This document shows, in pieces, positions 20,731-30,600 of a stretch of DNA of 33,952 bases. The stretch's first letter is position 1. Each line of letters opens with the position of its first letter. The notes under the pieces were generated by a model. It made no database searches. It saw only the letters and a program-made list of their open reading frames with translations, and was not told the origin of the DNA. The translations under genes and the position numbers were made by a program. Location of the stretch: contig NZ_MSIT01000023.1 of the NCBI RefSeq assembly GCF_002094885.1, forward strand, positions 1 to 33,952. Reading direction: 5' to 3'. Source of the stretch: Salibaculum halophilum. GTDB taxonomy: Bacteria; Pseudomonadota; Alphaproteobacteria; Rhodobacterales; Rhodobacteraceae.

Positions 20731-21783
20731 TTAATCGCCCCGCGCCAGCCGGCGCAGCGCCCGCAGCTCGGCGCGGTGGTCCCGGGTCGGCCGCGCCGGG
20801 TGGCCGCTGACGAACCGGCCGTCGCCGACATCCGCAAGGATGACCGCCCCGCCGCCGGCGACCACGTCGCGCCCGACCGACAGGTTGTCGGCCACCCCCG
20901 CCTTGCCGCCCAGGATCACGCGCGGCCCCAGCACGCTGGAGCCGGCGATGGCCGCCTGCGCGCAGAGCAGGCAATCGTCGCCCAAAACCACGTTGTGGCC
21001 GACCTGGACCAGGTTGTCGATCTTGACCCCGTTGCCGATGCGGGTGGCCCGGATCGTGCCGGCATCCACGGTGCTGTTGGCGCCGATTCCCACGTCGTCG
21101 CCGATCTCGACCCCGCCCAGCGAATGAATGCGATGCCACGCCCCGTCCTCGGGCGGGGGGAGCGGCGCATCGCCGCGCTGGCGCATGGCGCGGTCCACGT
21201 TCGACGGGCCGGCCGTGGTAAAGGAAAAGCCGTCACCGCCGATCACCACGCCCGGCTGGGCGATGATGCGGGCGCCGATGCGCACACGAGCTGCAATGCG
21301 CACCCCGGCGTGCAGGGTGGCCCCCGCCCCGATGCGGGTTTCGGGGCCGATGCTGACATGCGCGCCGATCCGCGCGCCCGGCCCGATCACCACCCCCGGC
21401 CCGATCACCACGAAGGGGCCGATCAAGGCATCGGCGGGCACCTCGGCGGTGGGGTCGATCACGGCCGTGGGGTGGCACCCGGACAACCCCGCGAAGGCCG
21501 GGTCGTGGTCCATCATCGCCGTCACCCCGGCCAGTGTCAGGCGTCCGCCCGGGGCGACGATCGCGCCCTCGAGTCCCAGCGCCCCGAGATTGGCACCGGG
21601 CCAGACCACGGCCGCACGCGCCCGCCCGCCGGCCAGACTGTCGGCGAATTTCGGCGTCAGCGCCATGGCAAGGTCATCCGGCCCCGCAGCCCCCGGCTCG
21701 GCCAGCCCGTCAACCACGAGGGTGGCATCGCCGAGGGTTTCGGCCCCCAACGCGGCGGCAATCTCTTTCAGGCTGTGACGCAT
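20731..21783 (-). CDS. lpxD: UDP-3-O-acylglucosamine N-acyltransferase
   Basis: A 350-residue enzyme that transfers a 3-hydroxyacyl chain from ACP to the 2-amino group of UDP-3-O-acylglucosamine, the third step of lipid A synthesis. An N-terminal uridine-binding domain (1-100) precedes a left-handed beta helix made of hexapeptide repeats ([20 protein letters not shown] and on). The catalytic His is His263 in [13 protein letters not shown]. The motif GGDGFSF is also diagnostic. Length is typical. The usual bacterial neighbours bamA, fabZ and lpxA are absent here; the partners are an acp and a fabF-like gene instead. Confidence 0.96.
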   Translation of the reverse strand: MRHSLKEIAAALGAETLGDATLVVDGLAEPGAAGPDDLAMALTPKFADSLAGGRARAAVVWPGANLGALGLEGAIVAPGGRLTLAGVTAMMDHDPAFAGLSGCHPTAVIDPTAEVPADALIGPFVVIGPGVVIGPGARIGAHVSIGPETRIGAGATLHAGVRIAARVRIGARIIAQPGVVIGGDGFSFTTAGPSNVDRAMRQRGDAPLPPPEDGAWHRIHSLGGVEIGDDVGIGANSTVDAGTIRATRIGNGVKIDNLVQVGHNVVLGDDCLLCAQAAIAGSSVLGPRVILGGKAGVADNLSVGRDVVAGGGAVILADVGDGRFVSGHPARPTRDHRAELRALRRLARGD

Positions 21784-21812
21784 GGCGGCCCCCTCTGTTG
21801 CGAGGGCCAGCC

Positions 21813-23444
21813 TTAGCCGCCGAGGGCGCGGATCGCCACCCCCGCGTCAACCAGCGCGCGCCAGATCCGGGCATCGCGCCCGTAGACATCGTCGCGGAAG
21901 TTCAACTTCCCGTTGGTATGGGTGAAGGCCGTGCGGTAGACGATATGAACCGGCACCGGCGTCTCGAGGTCGACGCGGGTCTCGCGGCCGGTGTCCAGGC
22001 GGCTGTGAAAGAAGCCCTCAGGGTCGTTCGTCTGCGGTGCCAGCAGGGTATAGGCGAACTCGAAGGGCTCGTTCAGGCGGATGCATCCGTGGCTGAAGGT
22101 CCGCGTCGAGCGGCTGAACAGGCTCTTTTGCGGCGTGTCGTGCAGGTATATGTTGTGCCGGTTGGGAAACATGAACTTCACCAGCCCCAGCGCGTTGCCC
22201 CGGCTGGGGGGCTGGCGCATCGAGAAGGGAAAGGTGCGCCGGTTGAACTGGCTGAAGTCAACGGCCCCGCGGTTCACCCGACGGCCCTGGCTGTCGGTGA
22301 TCTCGATATGGCTGACCGCATTAGGATTGCGCTGCAGCATCGGCAGGTATTCCTTGGTGACGATCGAGCGCGGCACATACCAGCTGGGGTTGATGACCAT
22401 GAACTCCATGACATCCGAGAACTCGGGGCTCTGGCGGTCGCTCGACCGGGCGCCGATGACCGAGCGGGTCACGAAGGTGGGCACGTCGTCGTCCATGATG
22501 ATGGCGTGGAAATCGGCCAGGTTGACCCAGACATGCCGCGCCCCGCGCGGCCGGTTCATCCAGCGTTCCCGTTCCATGGCCACGATCACGCTCTGCAGCC
22601 GCGCCTGCGCGGAGGTGTTGATCGCGCGCAGCGTCCCATCGCCGACGATACCGTCGGGCGAGAGGGCATGCGCCTGCTGGAATCGCTGAACGCCGGCCTG
22701 GATGGCCGCGTCGTAAACCTGCGTTGCCGAGCGGTCCATGTAGCCCATGCGCACCAGCCGGTCGCGAAGGGCCACCACGGCGGCGCCGCTGTCCCCGGCC
22801 TCGAGCCGCCCGCCGGGCACCGGCGCGCCCCAGCCGCCCCGGGCCAGCAGCCGCTCCAGCCGCACTTTCTCGCGCAGCAGGCGCGCATACTCGGGCGACT
22901 GCGGCGGCAGTGACGAGAGGAAGGCGGCCGGGCCCGACTGTGCGAAGCCGCGGATCAGGTCCAGCCGGTCACGGTAAGGTACCTCGCGCTTGATCGCGGG
23001 CACTACGTCGCCGGGGGTCAGCAGCCCTGTCTGAATATCCCGGGCATATTGCAGGAACAGTTCGCTCAGGTAGACCTCGGTCGCGCCCTTCTCGGCGGGG
23101 GTCTCGGCGGCACGCAGGCGGGCCATGACACGGTCGGGGTCGTAGTCAGCCGTGGGCAGGCCGTGCTCGCCCGCGTCGGCCAGCGCCCCGAGGAACGCGT
23201 TGCGCCGGTCGCGGTCGCGGCCCGAGGTGCCCGTCCAGATCCCTTCGAATCCGCGCGCGCGATAGAAGGCCGAGAGCGCCTCGTCGCGCGCAGCACTCTC
23301 GGCGACCGCCTGGCGAAAGGCCGTCACCTGCGCCACGGCCCCTGTCGGCAGCGCGGCGGCCAGTATCACGGCGCAGAGGATAACCGCGGCCGCGACCCGG
23401 CCCGCGATCGAGAATTTGCTAACCAGTCTGAGCGACATAGACAT
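21813..23444 (-). CDS. L,D-transpeptidase with peptidoglycan-binding domain (YcbB/LdtD-like)
   Basis: A 543-residue exported enzyme that makes 3-3 peptide cross-links in peptidoglycan. I chose ATG 23444 because GGAGG precedes it and it gives a clean signal peptide ([36 protein letters not shown]); starts at 23477 and 23438 are possible. A scaffold region (about 40-200) is followed by a peptidoglycan-binding repeat ([49 protein letters not shown]). The YkuD catalytic domain follows, with HDTPQKSLF and SHGCIRL; its nucleophile is about Cys454. The gene lies 29 bases upstream of lpxD on the same strand and divergent from the DUF882 peptidase, a pairing common in alphaproteobacteria. Confidence 0.95.
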   Translation of the reverse strand: MSMSLRLVSKFSIAGRVAAAVILCAVILAAALPTGAVAQVTAFRQAVAESAARDEALSAFYRARGFEGIWTGTSGRDRDRRNAFLGALADAGEHGLPTADYDPDRVMARLRAAETPAEKGATEVYLSELFLQYARDIQTGLLTPGDVVPAIKREVPYRDRLDLIRGFAQSGPAAFLSSLPPQSPEYARLLREKVRLERLLARGGWGAPVPGGRLEAGDSGAAVVALRDRLVRMGYMDRSATQVYDAAIQAGVQRFQQAHALSPDGIVGDGTLRAINTSAQARLQSVIVAMERERWMNRPRGARHVWVNLADFHAIIMDDDVPTFVTRSVIGARSSDRQSPEFSDVMEFMVINPSWYVPRSIVTKEYLPMLQRNPNAVSHIEITDSQGRRVNRGAVDFSQFNRRTFPFSMRQPPSRGNALGLVKFMFPNRHNIYLHDTPQKSLFSRSTRTFSHGCIRLNEPFEFAYTLLAPQTNDPEGFFHSRLDTGRETRVDLETPVPVHIVYRTAFTHTNGKLNFRDDVYGRDARIWRALVDAGVAIRALGG

Positions 23445-23623
23445 TACCCGAAACGCCTCCGTGGATATTGCGGCCATTATCGAAATTGCAGTCTTCGACG
23501 CGGACCGATGGCCTGTCCATTCACAATCGCGAAAACGGGCGCCGCACAGCCGCGGGTGTTGCTTGCTTGCGCGGGTCTTGGGGCCAGCACGTCCGGAATG
23601 TCACAAGTCAGGAAATTCCGACC

Positions 23624-23635
23624 TTTTGCGCAAAA
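23624..23635. promoter_or_regulatory. Palindrome TTTTGCGCAAAA in the ldt/DUF882 intergenic region
   Basis: A perfect 12-bp palindrome near the middle of the 349-base divergent region 23445-23793. CGGAAT (23594-23599) and ATTCCG (23615-23620) form a second, looser dyad just upstream. Both could control the two divergent envelope genes together. Nothing else is recognisable in this region and no protein gene fits. Confidence 0.4.
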
Positions 23636-23793
23636 TCCCGCCGATTTTTACCTTGCCCCGTGACCGTCGCGCCCCGGGGGTTGGTTGGCGAATCGATTTG
23701 TGGCATAGGAATTGTGCAGCCAGCGACGAGACGACAAACCAATGTCGCCCGAGGGCGAGCGACAAAAAACGCGACGGGACAGGCGCAAACTCA

Positions 23794-24363
23794 ATGACCA
23801 TGAACACCTCTCGGGGCATAACACGGCGTGGGCTGTTGGGGGCCTTTGCAGCCACCACGATCTCGGCCGCGCCGACCTTTACAAGTGCTGCCGGTTTTCT
23901 TCGCGGCGGCGGCGATATCCGGCGGATCCGGATGTACAATGGCCGCACCGGGGAACGCATTGATACCATCTACTGGATCGAGGGCGAGTATATCGGCGAA
24001 GCGCTGCGCGAGATCACCCTGTTCATGCGCGACTGGCGCACGGACCAGGCCAAGGACGTCGACACTCGGACTGTCGATATCATGGCTGCCTCGCACAACC
24101 TCATGGAGGCGAGCGAGCCCTACCTGCTGCTCTCGGGCTACCGCTCGCCGCAGACCAACGCGATGCTGCGGCGCCGGTCCTCGGGCGTGGCGCGCAATTC
24201 GCTGCACATGAAGGGCCAGGCCGCCGACCTGCGGCTGGAGAGCCGCTCGGTGGCGCAGATGGCGCGGGCCGCCAAGGCCTGCCGCGCCGGCGGCGTCGGG
24301 CGCTACACCGGCTCGAATTTCGTGCACATGGATTGCGGCCCGGTGCGCAGCTGGGGCCGCTGA
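23794..24363 (+). CDS. DUF882 / YcbK-type peptidase M15 protein with Tat signal
   Basis: A 189-residue exported protein. The N-terminus ITRRGLLGAFAATTISAAPTFTSAA has a twin-arginine motif (RRGLLG) and a short hydrophobic core, so export by Tat is likely. The domain is the M15-like DUF882 fold with zinc ligands His138 and Asp145 (SLHMKGQAADL) and His178 (FVHMDCG), all present. SGYRSPQTNAMLRRRSSGVA is the substrate loop. It is expected to be a murein peptidase or muramoyl-peptide carboxypeptidase. ATG 23794 and ATG 23800 are both possible. Divergence from the L,D-transpeptidase suggests a shared role in 3-3 cross-link turnover. Confidence 0.9.
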   Translation: MTMNTSRGITRRGLLGAFAATTISAAPTFTSAAGFLRGGGDIRRIRMYNGRTGERIDTIYWIEGEYIGEALREITLFMRDWRTDQAKDVDTRTVDIMAASHNLMEASEPYLLLSGYRSPQTNAMLRRRSSGVARNSLHMKGQAADLRLESRSVAQMARAAKACRAGGVGRYTGSNFVHMDCGPVRSWGR

Positions 24364-24482
24364 GCGCCCTTCACCCGATCACCCAATCAAAACTGCCCTG
24401 TCCATGGGCGGGCCTCTGCCACCGGCGGGACGTCTGCCGGGGTCGCCGATGCGGCACGACCGTTGCCAGCCGCAACGCATTG

Positions 24483-24496
24483 ATTTTTTCCGCGCG
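24483..24496. promoter_or_regulatory. Candidate autoregulatory operator of the LacI gene
   Basis: ATTTTTTCCGCGCG lies 55 bases before the regulator start. Its reverse complement, CGCGCGGAAAAAAT, matches CGCGCGAAAAAAT at 25588-25600 before smoE except for one extra G. A shared site at both promoters would fit autoregulation. Confidence 0.4.
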
Positions 24497-24550
24497 ACAA
24501 GAAAAACTGCTGCCGAGCGACTTGGGGGCGCGCCCGCGGAAAGGACGGAC

Positions 24551-25582
24551 ATGGCAGAGCGGAAGATTCGCAACATGGAGGAATTCGCGGCCCTGAGCGG
24601 GATCTCGCGTCCGACAGTCTCGAAATACTTCCACGACCCCGCCAGCGTGCGCCCCAAGACCCGCGCGCGTATCGAGAAGGCGCTGGAGCAGTACGACTAC
24701 CGCCCCAACATCTTCGCGATCAACCAGAACCGGCGGCAAACCAACAACGTCGGCATCGTCGTCCCCTATCTTACCGACCCGTTCTTCGCCGAGATCGCCC
24801 GGCGGCTCGAGGACCGCTGCGTCGCGGCCGGTTTCCGGCCGACGCTCTACAGTCCATATGGAGATTCCGACCTCGAAGTCGAAATCCTCGAGACCATCCG
24901 GCAGCTCAAACCCGCTGGTGTCCTGCTGGCCCCGCTGGGGCGGCTGACCGACCGCGCCGCGGTCGAGAAATTCTGCGCCGAAGTGCCCACCGTCCTGTTC
25001 GACAGCGAGATCGAAGGCATCGGCCAGGCCTTTGTCGGATCGGACAATTTCAGCTTCGTTTCGCACACCGTGGACTACCTCGCGCGCACCGGCACGCCGC
25101 CGTGCTTTTTCGAGATGCGCACGCCGGCCAATCCCAACGCCAACAAGCGCCGCCTGGCCTACGTCGAACTGATGGAGCGGCTGGGCGCGACGCCCCGGGT
25201 GCTCAGCGTCGAGGGCGAGGGCTGGGCCTTCGAGGAAATTGGGCGCGAAGGCGCGCTGCGCATCCTCGAGGGCGGCGGCTTTCCCGGCGACACGGTACTG
25301 TGCAGCAACGACCGCCTGGCCATCGGCCTGCTGTCGGCTTGCTATGAAAAGGGCCTGCGCGTGGGCCGCAGCGAGGGCTCTGCGCTGCGCGTGGCCTCGC
25401 ACGACGACCACCCGTTTTCCCGGTTTTCCTGCCCCTCGTTGACAACGGCTGCGCATGACTACGATTCGGTCTCCGCAGCGGCGATGGAGACGCTGACCCG
25501 CCTGATCGAGGCCGGTGGCGGATTCGCAACGCGCGAAGTGTCGCTCTACCCGGCCAAGCTGATCCTGCGCAGCTCAGCGTAA
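24551..25582 (+). CDS. LacI family regulator of the polyol operon
   Basis: A 343-residue repressor-type regulator. The DNA-binding helix-turn-helix and hinge are residues 8-60 (MEEFAALSGISRPTVSKYFHDPASVRPKTRARIEKALEQYDYRPN). The C-terminal periplasmic-binding-protein-like domain starts at NNVGIVVPYLTDPFFAEIARRLED and carries the effector pocket. The ATG is behind GAAAGGACGGAC; the frame is open earlier but the start at 24551 gives the usual N-terminus. Its stop is 83 bases before smoE, and the intergenic region has repeated operator-like elements. Sorbitol, mannitol or fructose are likely effectors by context only. Confidence 0.92.
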   Translation: MAERKIRNMEEFAALSGISRPTVSKYFHDPASVRPKTRARIEKALEQYDYRPNIFAINQNRRQTNNVGIVVPYLTDPFFAEIARRLEDRCVAAGFRPTLYSPYGDSDLEVEILETIRQLKPAGVLLAPLGRLTDRAAVEKFCAEVPTVLFDSEIEGIGQAFVGSDNFSFVSHTVDYLARTGTPPCFFEMRTPANPNANKRRLAYVELMERLGATPRVLSVEGEGWAFEEIGREGALRILEGGGFPGDTVLCSNDRLAIGLLSACYEKGLRVGRSEGSALRVASHDDHPFSRFSCPSLTTAAHDYDSVSAAAMETLTRLIEAGGGFATREVSLYPAKLILRSSA

Positions 25583-25583
25583 G

Positions 25584-25634
25584 TTTACGCGCGAAAAAAT
25601 TTTGTTGACGCACGAAACATCGGCTGCTTAGGCT
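25584..25634 (+). promoter_or_regulatory. smo operon promoter with two operator-like repeats
   Basis: TTTACGCGCGAAAA (25584-25597) is a 14-bp dyad with one mismatched pair. TTGACGCACGAAAC (25605-25618) repeats its core as TTKACGCRCGAAA. The two are exactly 21 bp apart, two helical turns. The second copy begins with TTGACG, which is a good -35 box; TAGGCT at 25629-25634 is a -10 box 18 bases on. Occupancy by the LacI protein would block this promoter. The smoE ribosome site GGGAGGA follows. Confidence 0.6.
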
Positions 25635-25665
25635 GCGCGGGCATCCAAGTCAGGGAGGATTCAGG

Positions 25666-26973
25666 ATGAAACTGAGGAGCACGTTTCGCGCCGCCACGGC
25701 GCTGACGCTGGTGTCCGCTGCGGCGGTCTCGGCGGAGACCATCACCATCGCCACTGTGAACAACGGCGACATGATCCGCATGCAGGGCTACACCGACGAC
25801 TTCACCGAAAAGACCGGGCACGAGGTCGAGTGGGTCACGCTGGAGGAGAACGTCCTGCGCCAGCGTGTGACGACCGACATCACAACCAACGGCGGCCAGT
25901 TCGACATCATGACCATCGGCATGTACGAAACCCCGATCTGGGGGGCCAACGACTGGCTGGTGCCGCTCGATGACCTGTCCGAGGACTATGACGTCAACGA
26001 CATCCTGCCGGCCATGCGCGCGGGCCTGAGCCATGACGACACGCTTTATGCGGCGCCCTTCTACGGCGAAAGTTCCATGGTCATGTATCGCACCGACCTG
26101 ATGGAAGAGGCCGGACTGGAAATGCCCGATGCCCCGACCTGGCAGTTCATCCGCGAGGCCGCCGCGGCCATGGACGACCCGGAAAACCACGTCAACGGCA
26201 TCTGCCTGCGCGGCAAGGCCGGCTGGGGCGAGGGCGGCGCCTTCATCACCGTGACTGGCAATTCCTTCGGCGCGCGCTGGTTCGACATGGACTGGAACGC
26301 CCAGTTCGACCAGCCCGAGTGGAAAGAGGCGCTGACCTTCTTCGTCAACCTTATGAACGACTACGGCCCCGAGGGCTACGCGACCAACGGCTTCAACGAG
26401 AACCTGTCTCTGTTCCAGCAGGGCAAGTGCGGCATGTGGATCGACGCCACCGTCGCCGCGTCCTTCGTGACCAACCCCGAGGACTCGGAAGTGGCCGACA
26501 GCGTTGGCTTCGCGCTGGCCCCGAATTCCGAGGGCGTCGAGAAGCGATCCAACTGGCTCTGGGCCTGGGCGCTGGCCATCCCGGCGGGCACCCAGAAGGA
26601 GGACGCCGCCAAGGAGTTCATCGAGTGGGCCACATCGAAGGACTACATCGAGATGGTCGCCGAGAACGAGGGCTGGGCCAACGTGCCGCCGGGCGCGCGG
26701 ACCTCGCTCTACGAGACGCCTGAATACCAGGAGGTCCCCTTCGCCGACATCACGCTGGACTCGATCAATGCCGCCGATCCGACCGACCCGACGGTCGACC
26801 CGGTACCCTATGTCGGCATCCAGTTCGTCGCCATCCCGGAATTCGCCGGCATCGCCACGCAGGTGAGCCAGGAATTCTCGGCCGTCTACGCCGGCCAGCA
26901 ATCCATCGATGAAGCGTTGGAGACGGCCCAGGCCATCACCAACGAGGCGATGGAAGCCGCCGGTTACCAGTAA
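25666..26973 (+). CDS. smoE: Sorbitol/mannitol ABC transporter, substrate-binding protein
   Basis: A 435-residue periplasmic solute-binding protein of the extracellular family 1 type. The signal peptide is about residues 1-24 (AATALTLVSAAAVSA, cleaved before ETITIATV). NNGDMIRMQGYTDDFTEKTGHEVEWV, NGGQFDIMTIGMYETPIWGANDWLVPLDD and ALAIPAGTQKEDAAKEFIEWATSKDY are as in the polyol and sugar branch. The gene order, binding protein, two permeases, ATPase, sorbitol dehydrogenase, mannitol dehydrogenase, matches the smo operon known from Rhodobacter sphaeroides. Mannitol and sorbitol are therefore the expected ligands. A long stem-loop follows the stop and probably raises smoE expression over the membrane genes. 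Confidence 0.93.
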   Translation: MKLRSTFRAATALTLVSAAAVSAETITIATVNNGDMIRMQGYTDDFTEKTGHEVEWVTLEENVLRQRVTTDITTNGGQFDIMTIGMYETPIWGANDWLVPLDDLSEDYDVNDILPAMRAGLSHDDTLYAAPFYGESSMVMYRTDLMEEAGLEMPDAPTWQFIREAAAAMDDPENHVNGICLRGKAGWGEGGAFITVTGNSFGARWFDMDWNAQFDQPEWKEALTFFVNLMNDYGPEGYATNGFNENLSLFQQGKCGMWIDATVAASFVTNPEDSEVADSVGFALAPNSEGVEKRSNWLWAWALAIPAGTQKEDAAKEFIEWATSKDYIEMVAENEGWANVPPGARTSLYETPEYQEVPFADITLDSINAADPTDPTVDPVPYVGIQFVAIPEFAGIATQVSQEFSAVYAGQQSIDEALETAQAITNEAMEAAGYQ

Positions 26974-26984
26974 GACGCGCCCCT

Positions 26985-27014
26985 TCCCCGGGGCCGGTGC
27001 ACCGGCCCCGGGGA
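26985..27014 (+). repeat. Long perfect palindrome between smoE and smoF
   Basis: A perfect 30-base dyad (CCCC-GGGG-CCGG-TG and its mirror, closed by T/A) 12 bases after the smoE stop. As RNA it is a stem of about 13 base pairs with a TGCA loop. No T tract follows directly (ACCTTGCGCCCCTTTT comes later). It probably protects the smoE mRNA 3' end or reduces read-through. Confidence 0.75.
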
Positions 27015-27104
27015 CCTTGCGCCCCTTTTGCAATTCGTGGTCTTCGCCGGCGCCTGCCCGCGGTCGTCGTGACCGTGACCCGGCCATTTCAGGAGTGATG
27101 TCCC

Positions 27105-27971
27105 ATGGCGACCAAGGCGTCCCGTTCCGCCGCCCGGCTCATGATGGCACCCGCCGTGGTGCTGCTCATGGCCTGGATGCTGGTGCCGCTGTCGATGACC
27201 GTCTGGTTCTCGTTTCGCAAATATCTGCCGCTGCGCGGCGGTGACCTCGGGTTCGCCGGGTTCGAGAACTACGGCCGCTTCGTCAGCTCCAGCAGTTTCT
27301 GGCCCGCGGTCTCGACCACGCTGATCATCGTCGGCAGCGTGCTGGTCATCACCGTGGTGCTGGGCGTGCTGCTGGCGCTGCTGCTGGATCAGCCGTTCTG
27401 GGGCCAGGGGGTGGTGCGCATCCTCATCATCGCGCCCTTCTTCGTGATGCCCACGGTCTCGGCGCTGGTCTGGAAGAACATGTTCATGGACCCGACCAAC
27501 GGCCTTTTCGCGCATCTGTGGCGCTTGTTCGGGGCCGACCCGGTGGCCTGGCTGTCGGAAGCCTCGACCGGGTCTGTGGTGCTGATCATCGCCTGGCGCT
27601 GGCTGCCCTTTGCTACGCTGATCCTGCTGACCGCGATCCAGTCGCTGGACAGCGAACAGCTCGAGGCGGCGGAAATGGACGGCGCTGGGCCGCTGCAACG
27701 CTTCGGCCATATCATCCTGCCGCACCTGGGGCGGGCCATCACCATCGTGATCCTGATCCAGACGATCTTTCTGCTGTCGATCTTCGCCGAGATCTTCGTG
27801 ACCACCGGCGGCGCCTTCGGCACCCGCACGCTGACCTACCTAATCTTCCAGCGCGTGCTGGAAAGCCAGAACGTTGGCCTGGGCAGCGCCGGCGGGGTCT
27901 ACGCCATCATCCTGGCCAATATCGTCGCGCTGTTCCTCATGCGCATCGTCGGCAAGAACCTGGACGCCTGA
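27105..27971 (+). CDS. smoF: Sorbitol/mannitol ABC transporter permease, first subunit
   Basis: A 288-residue inner-membrane permease with six predicted helices. LMMAPAVVLLMAWMLVPLSMTVWFSF is the first. The EAA loop that contacts the ATPase is EQLEAAEMDGAGPLQRFGHIILPHL (about 182-206). FVMPTVSALVWKNMF and a C-terminal ILANIVALFLMRIVG complete the MalF-type pattern. The ATG follows CAGGAGTGATGTCCC, 131 bases after smoE, and smoG begins 12 bases after its stop. It is a heterodimer partner of SmoG. Confidence 0.94.
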   Translation: MATKASRSAARLMMAPAVVLLMAWMLVPLSMTVWFSFRKYLPLRGGDLGFAGFENYGRFVSSSSFWPAVSTTLIIVGSVLVITVVLGVLLALLLDQPFWGQGVVRILIIAPFFVMPTVSALVWKNMFMDPTNGLFAHLWRLFGADPVAWLSEASTGSVVLIIAWRWLPFATLILLTAIQSLDSEQLEAAEMDGAGPLQRFGHIILPHLGRAITIVILIQTIFLLSIFAEIFVTTGGAFGTRTLTYLIFQRVLESQNVGLGSAGGVYAIILANIVALFLMRIVGKNLDA

Positions 27972-27983
27972 GGAGACCCGCCC

Positions 27984-28814
27984 ATGGCCCGCGCCGTTAC
28001 CACCCGACGCAAGACGCTGACCACCGCCCTGGCCTGGGTGGTGGGGCTGGTGATCTTCTTTCCCATTCTCTGGACGATCCTGACCAGCTTCAAGACCGAG
28101 GCGCAGGCCGTCGCCAACCCACCCTTATTCCTGAATTTCGACTGGACGCTGGAAAACTACGCCGTCGTACAGGAACGCTCGAACTACATGCGGTTCCTGT
28201 GGAACTCGGTCATCCTTGCGGGCGGCTCGACAATCCTGGGCATCCTCGTGGCGGTGCCGGCGGCCTGGTCCATGGCCTTCGTGCCCTCTCGGCGCACCAA
28301 GGATATCCTGCTGTGGATGCTCTCGACCAAGATGCTGCCGGCGGTGGGCGTGCTCTACCCCATCTACCTGCTGTTCATCCGGTTCGGGCTTCTGGATAGC
28401 CGCGCCGGGCTGGTCATGGTGCTGATGCTGATCAACCTGCCGATCATCGTCTGGATGCTTTACACCTATTTCCGCGAGATCCCGGGCGAGATCCTGGAAG
28501 CGGCGCGCATGGATGGGGCGACCCTGAGGGAAGAGCTGCTCTATATCCTCACGCCGATGGCCATTCCGGGCATCGCCTCGACGGTGCTGCTGAATTTCAT
28601 CCTGGCCTGGAACGAGGCCTTCTGGACCCTCAACCTGACGGCCGTCGACGCCGCCCCGCTGACCGCCTTCATCGCCAGCTATTCCAGCCCCGAGGGCCTG
28701 TTCTTCGCCAAGCTGTCGGCGGCCTCGACCATGGCCATCGCGCCGATCCTCATCCTTGGCTGGTTCAGCCAGAAACAACTCGTCCGCGGCCTGACCTTCG
28801 GCGCGGTGAAATAA
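27984..28814 (+). CDS. smoG: Sorbitol/mannitol ABC transporter permease, second subunit
   Basis: A 276-residue MalG-type permease. The N-terminus [27 protein letters not shown] is the standard first helix, and [29 protein letters not shown] the second. The EAA loop is [25 protein letters not shown] (about 169-193). The C-terminus is short and ends [14 protein letters not shown], a motif common in this family. It lies between smoF (12 bases) and smoK (11 bases), with GGAGACCCGCCC before the ATG. Confidence 0.94.
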   Translation: MARAVTTRRKTLTTALAWVVGLVIFFPILWTILTSFKTEAQAVANPPLFLNFDWTLENYAVVQERSNYMRFLWNSVILAGGSTILGILVAVPAAWSMAFVPSRRTKDILLWMLSTKMLPAVGVLYPIYLLFIRFGLLDSRAGLVMVLMLINLPIIVWMLYTYFREIPGEILEAARMDGATLREELLYILTPMAIPGIASTVLLNFILAWNEAFWTLNLTAVDAAPLTAFIASYSSPEGLFFAKLSAASTMAIAPILILGWFSQKQLVRGLTFGAVK

Positions 28815-28825
28815 GGACCCGACCC

Positions 28826-29826
<1,001 letters not shown>

Positions 29827-29830
<4 letters not shown>

Positions 29831-30600
29831 CCCGTCTGGCCGGCAAGACCGCCCTGATCACCGGGGCCGCGCGGGGAATCGGCCTGGCCTTCGCCCGGGC
29901 CTATGTCGCCGAGGGCGCGCGCGTGGCCATCGCGGATATCGATATCCACCGGGCGCGCGCGTCGGCCGCGGATATCGGCCCGGCCGCCGTGGCCGTCGAG
30001 ATGGACGCGACGCGGCAGGACAGCATCGAGTCGGCCGTTGACGCCAGCGTGCAGGCCCTCGGCGGAATCGACATCCTTGTCAACAACGCCGCGCTGTTTA
30101 CCGCCGCGCCGATCACCGAGATCACCCGCGACGATTTCACCCGCGTCTTCGATCTGAACGTCGCGGGCACGCTGTTCACAATGCAGGCCGTCGCGCGACA
30201 CATGATCGACCGCGGCCGGGGCGGCAAGATCATCAACATGGCCAGCCAGGCCGGCCGCCGCGGCGAGCCGCTGGTCGCGGTCTACTGCGCCTCCAAGGCC
30301 GCGGTGATCAGCCTGACGCAATCGGCCGGGCTGAACCTGATCGAGCACGGCATCAACGTGAACGCCATCGCCCCCGGCGTTGTCGACGGCGAACACTGGG
30401 ACGGCGTCGATGCCTTCTTTGCACGATACGAGGGCAAGGCCCCGGGCCGGAAAAAGGCCGAGGTCGGCGCGGCCGTGCCCTTTGGCCGCATGGGCCGCGC
30501 AGAGGACCTGACCGGAATGGCCATCTTCCTGGCCACGAAAGAAGCCGATTACATCGTCGCACAGACCTACAACGTCGACGGCGGGAACTGGATGAGCTGA
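29827..30600 (+). CDS. smoS: Sorbitol dehydrogenase (L-iditol 2-dehydrogenase), short-chain type
   Basis: A 257-residue short-chain dehydrogenase oxidising D-sorbitol to D-fructose with NAD. The nucleotide motif TGAARGIG is residues 12-19, NNAA is 86-89, and the catalytic set is Ser140, Tyr153 and Lys157 (VYCASK). [12 protein letters not shown] ends the second strand with Asp, favouring NAD. Length and residue positions match, as I recall, the studied Rhodobacter sphaeroides enzyme. It overlaps smoK by ATGA and mtlK by one base (TGATG), so translation is coupled through the operon. Confidence 0.95.
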
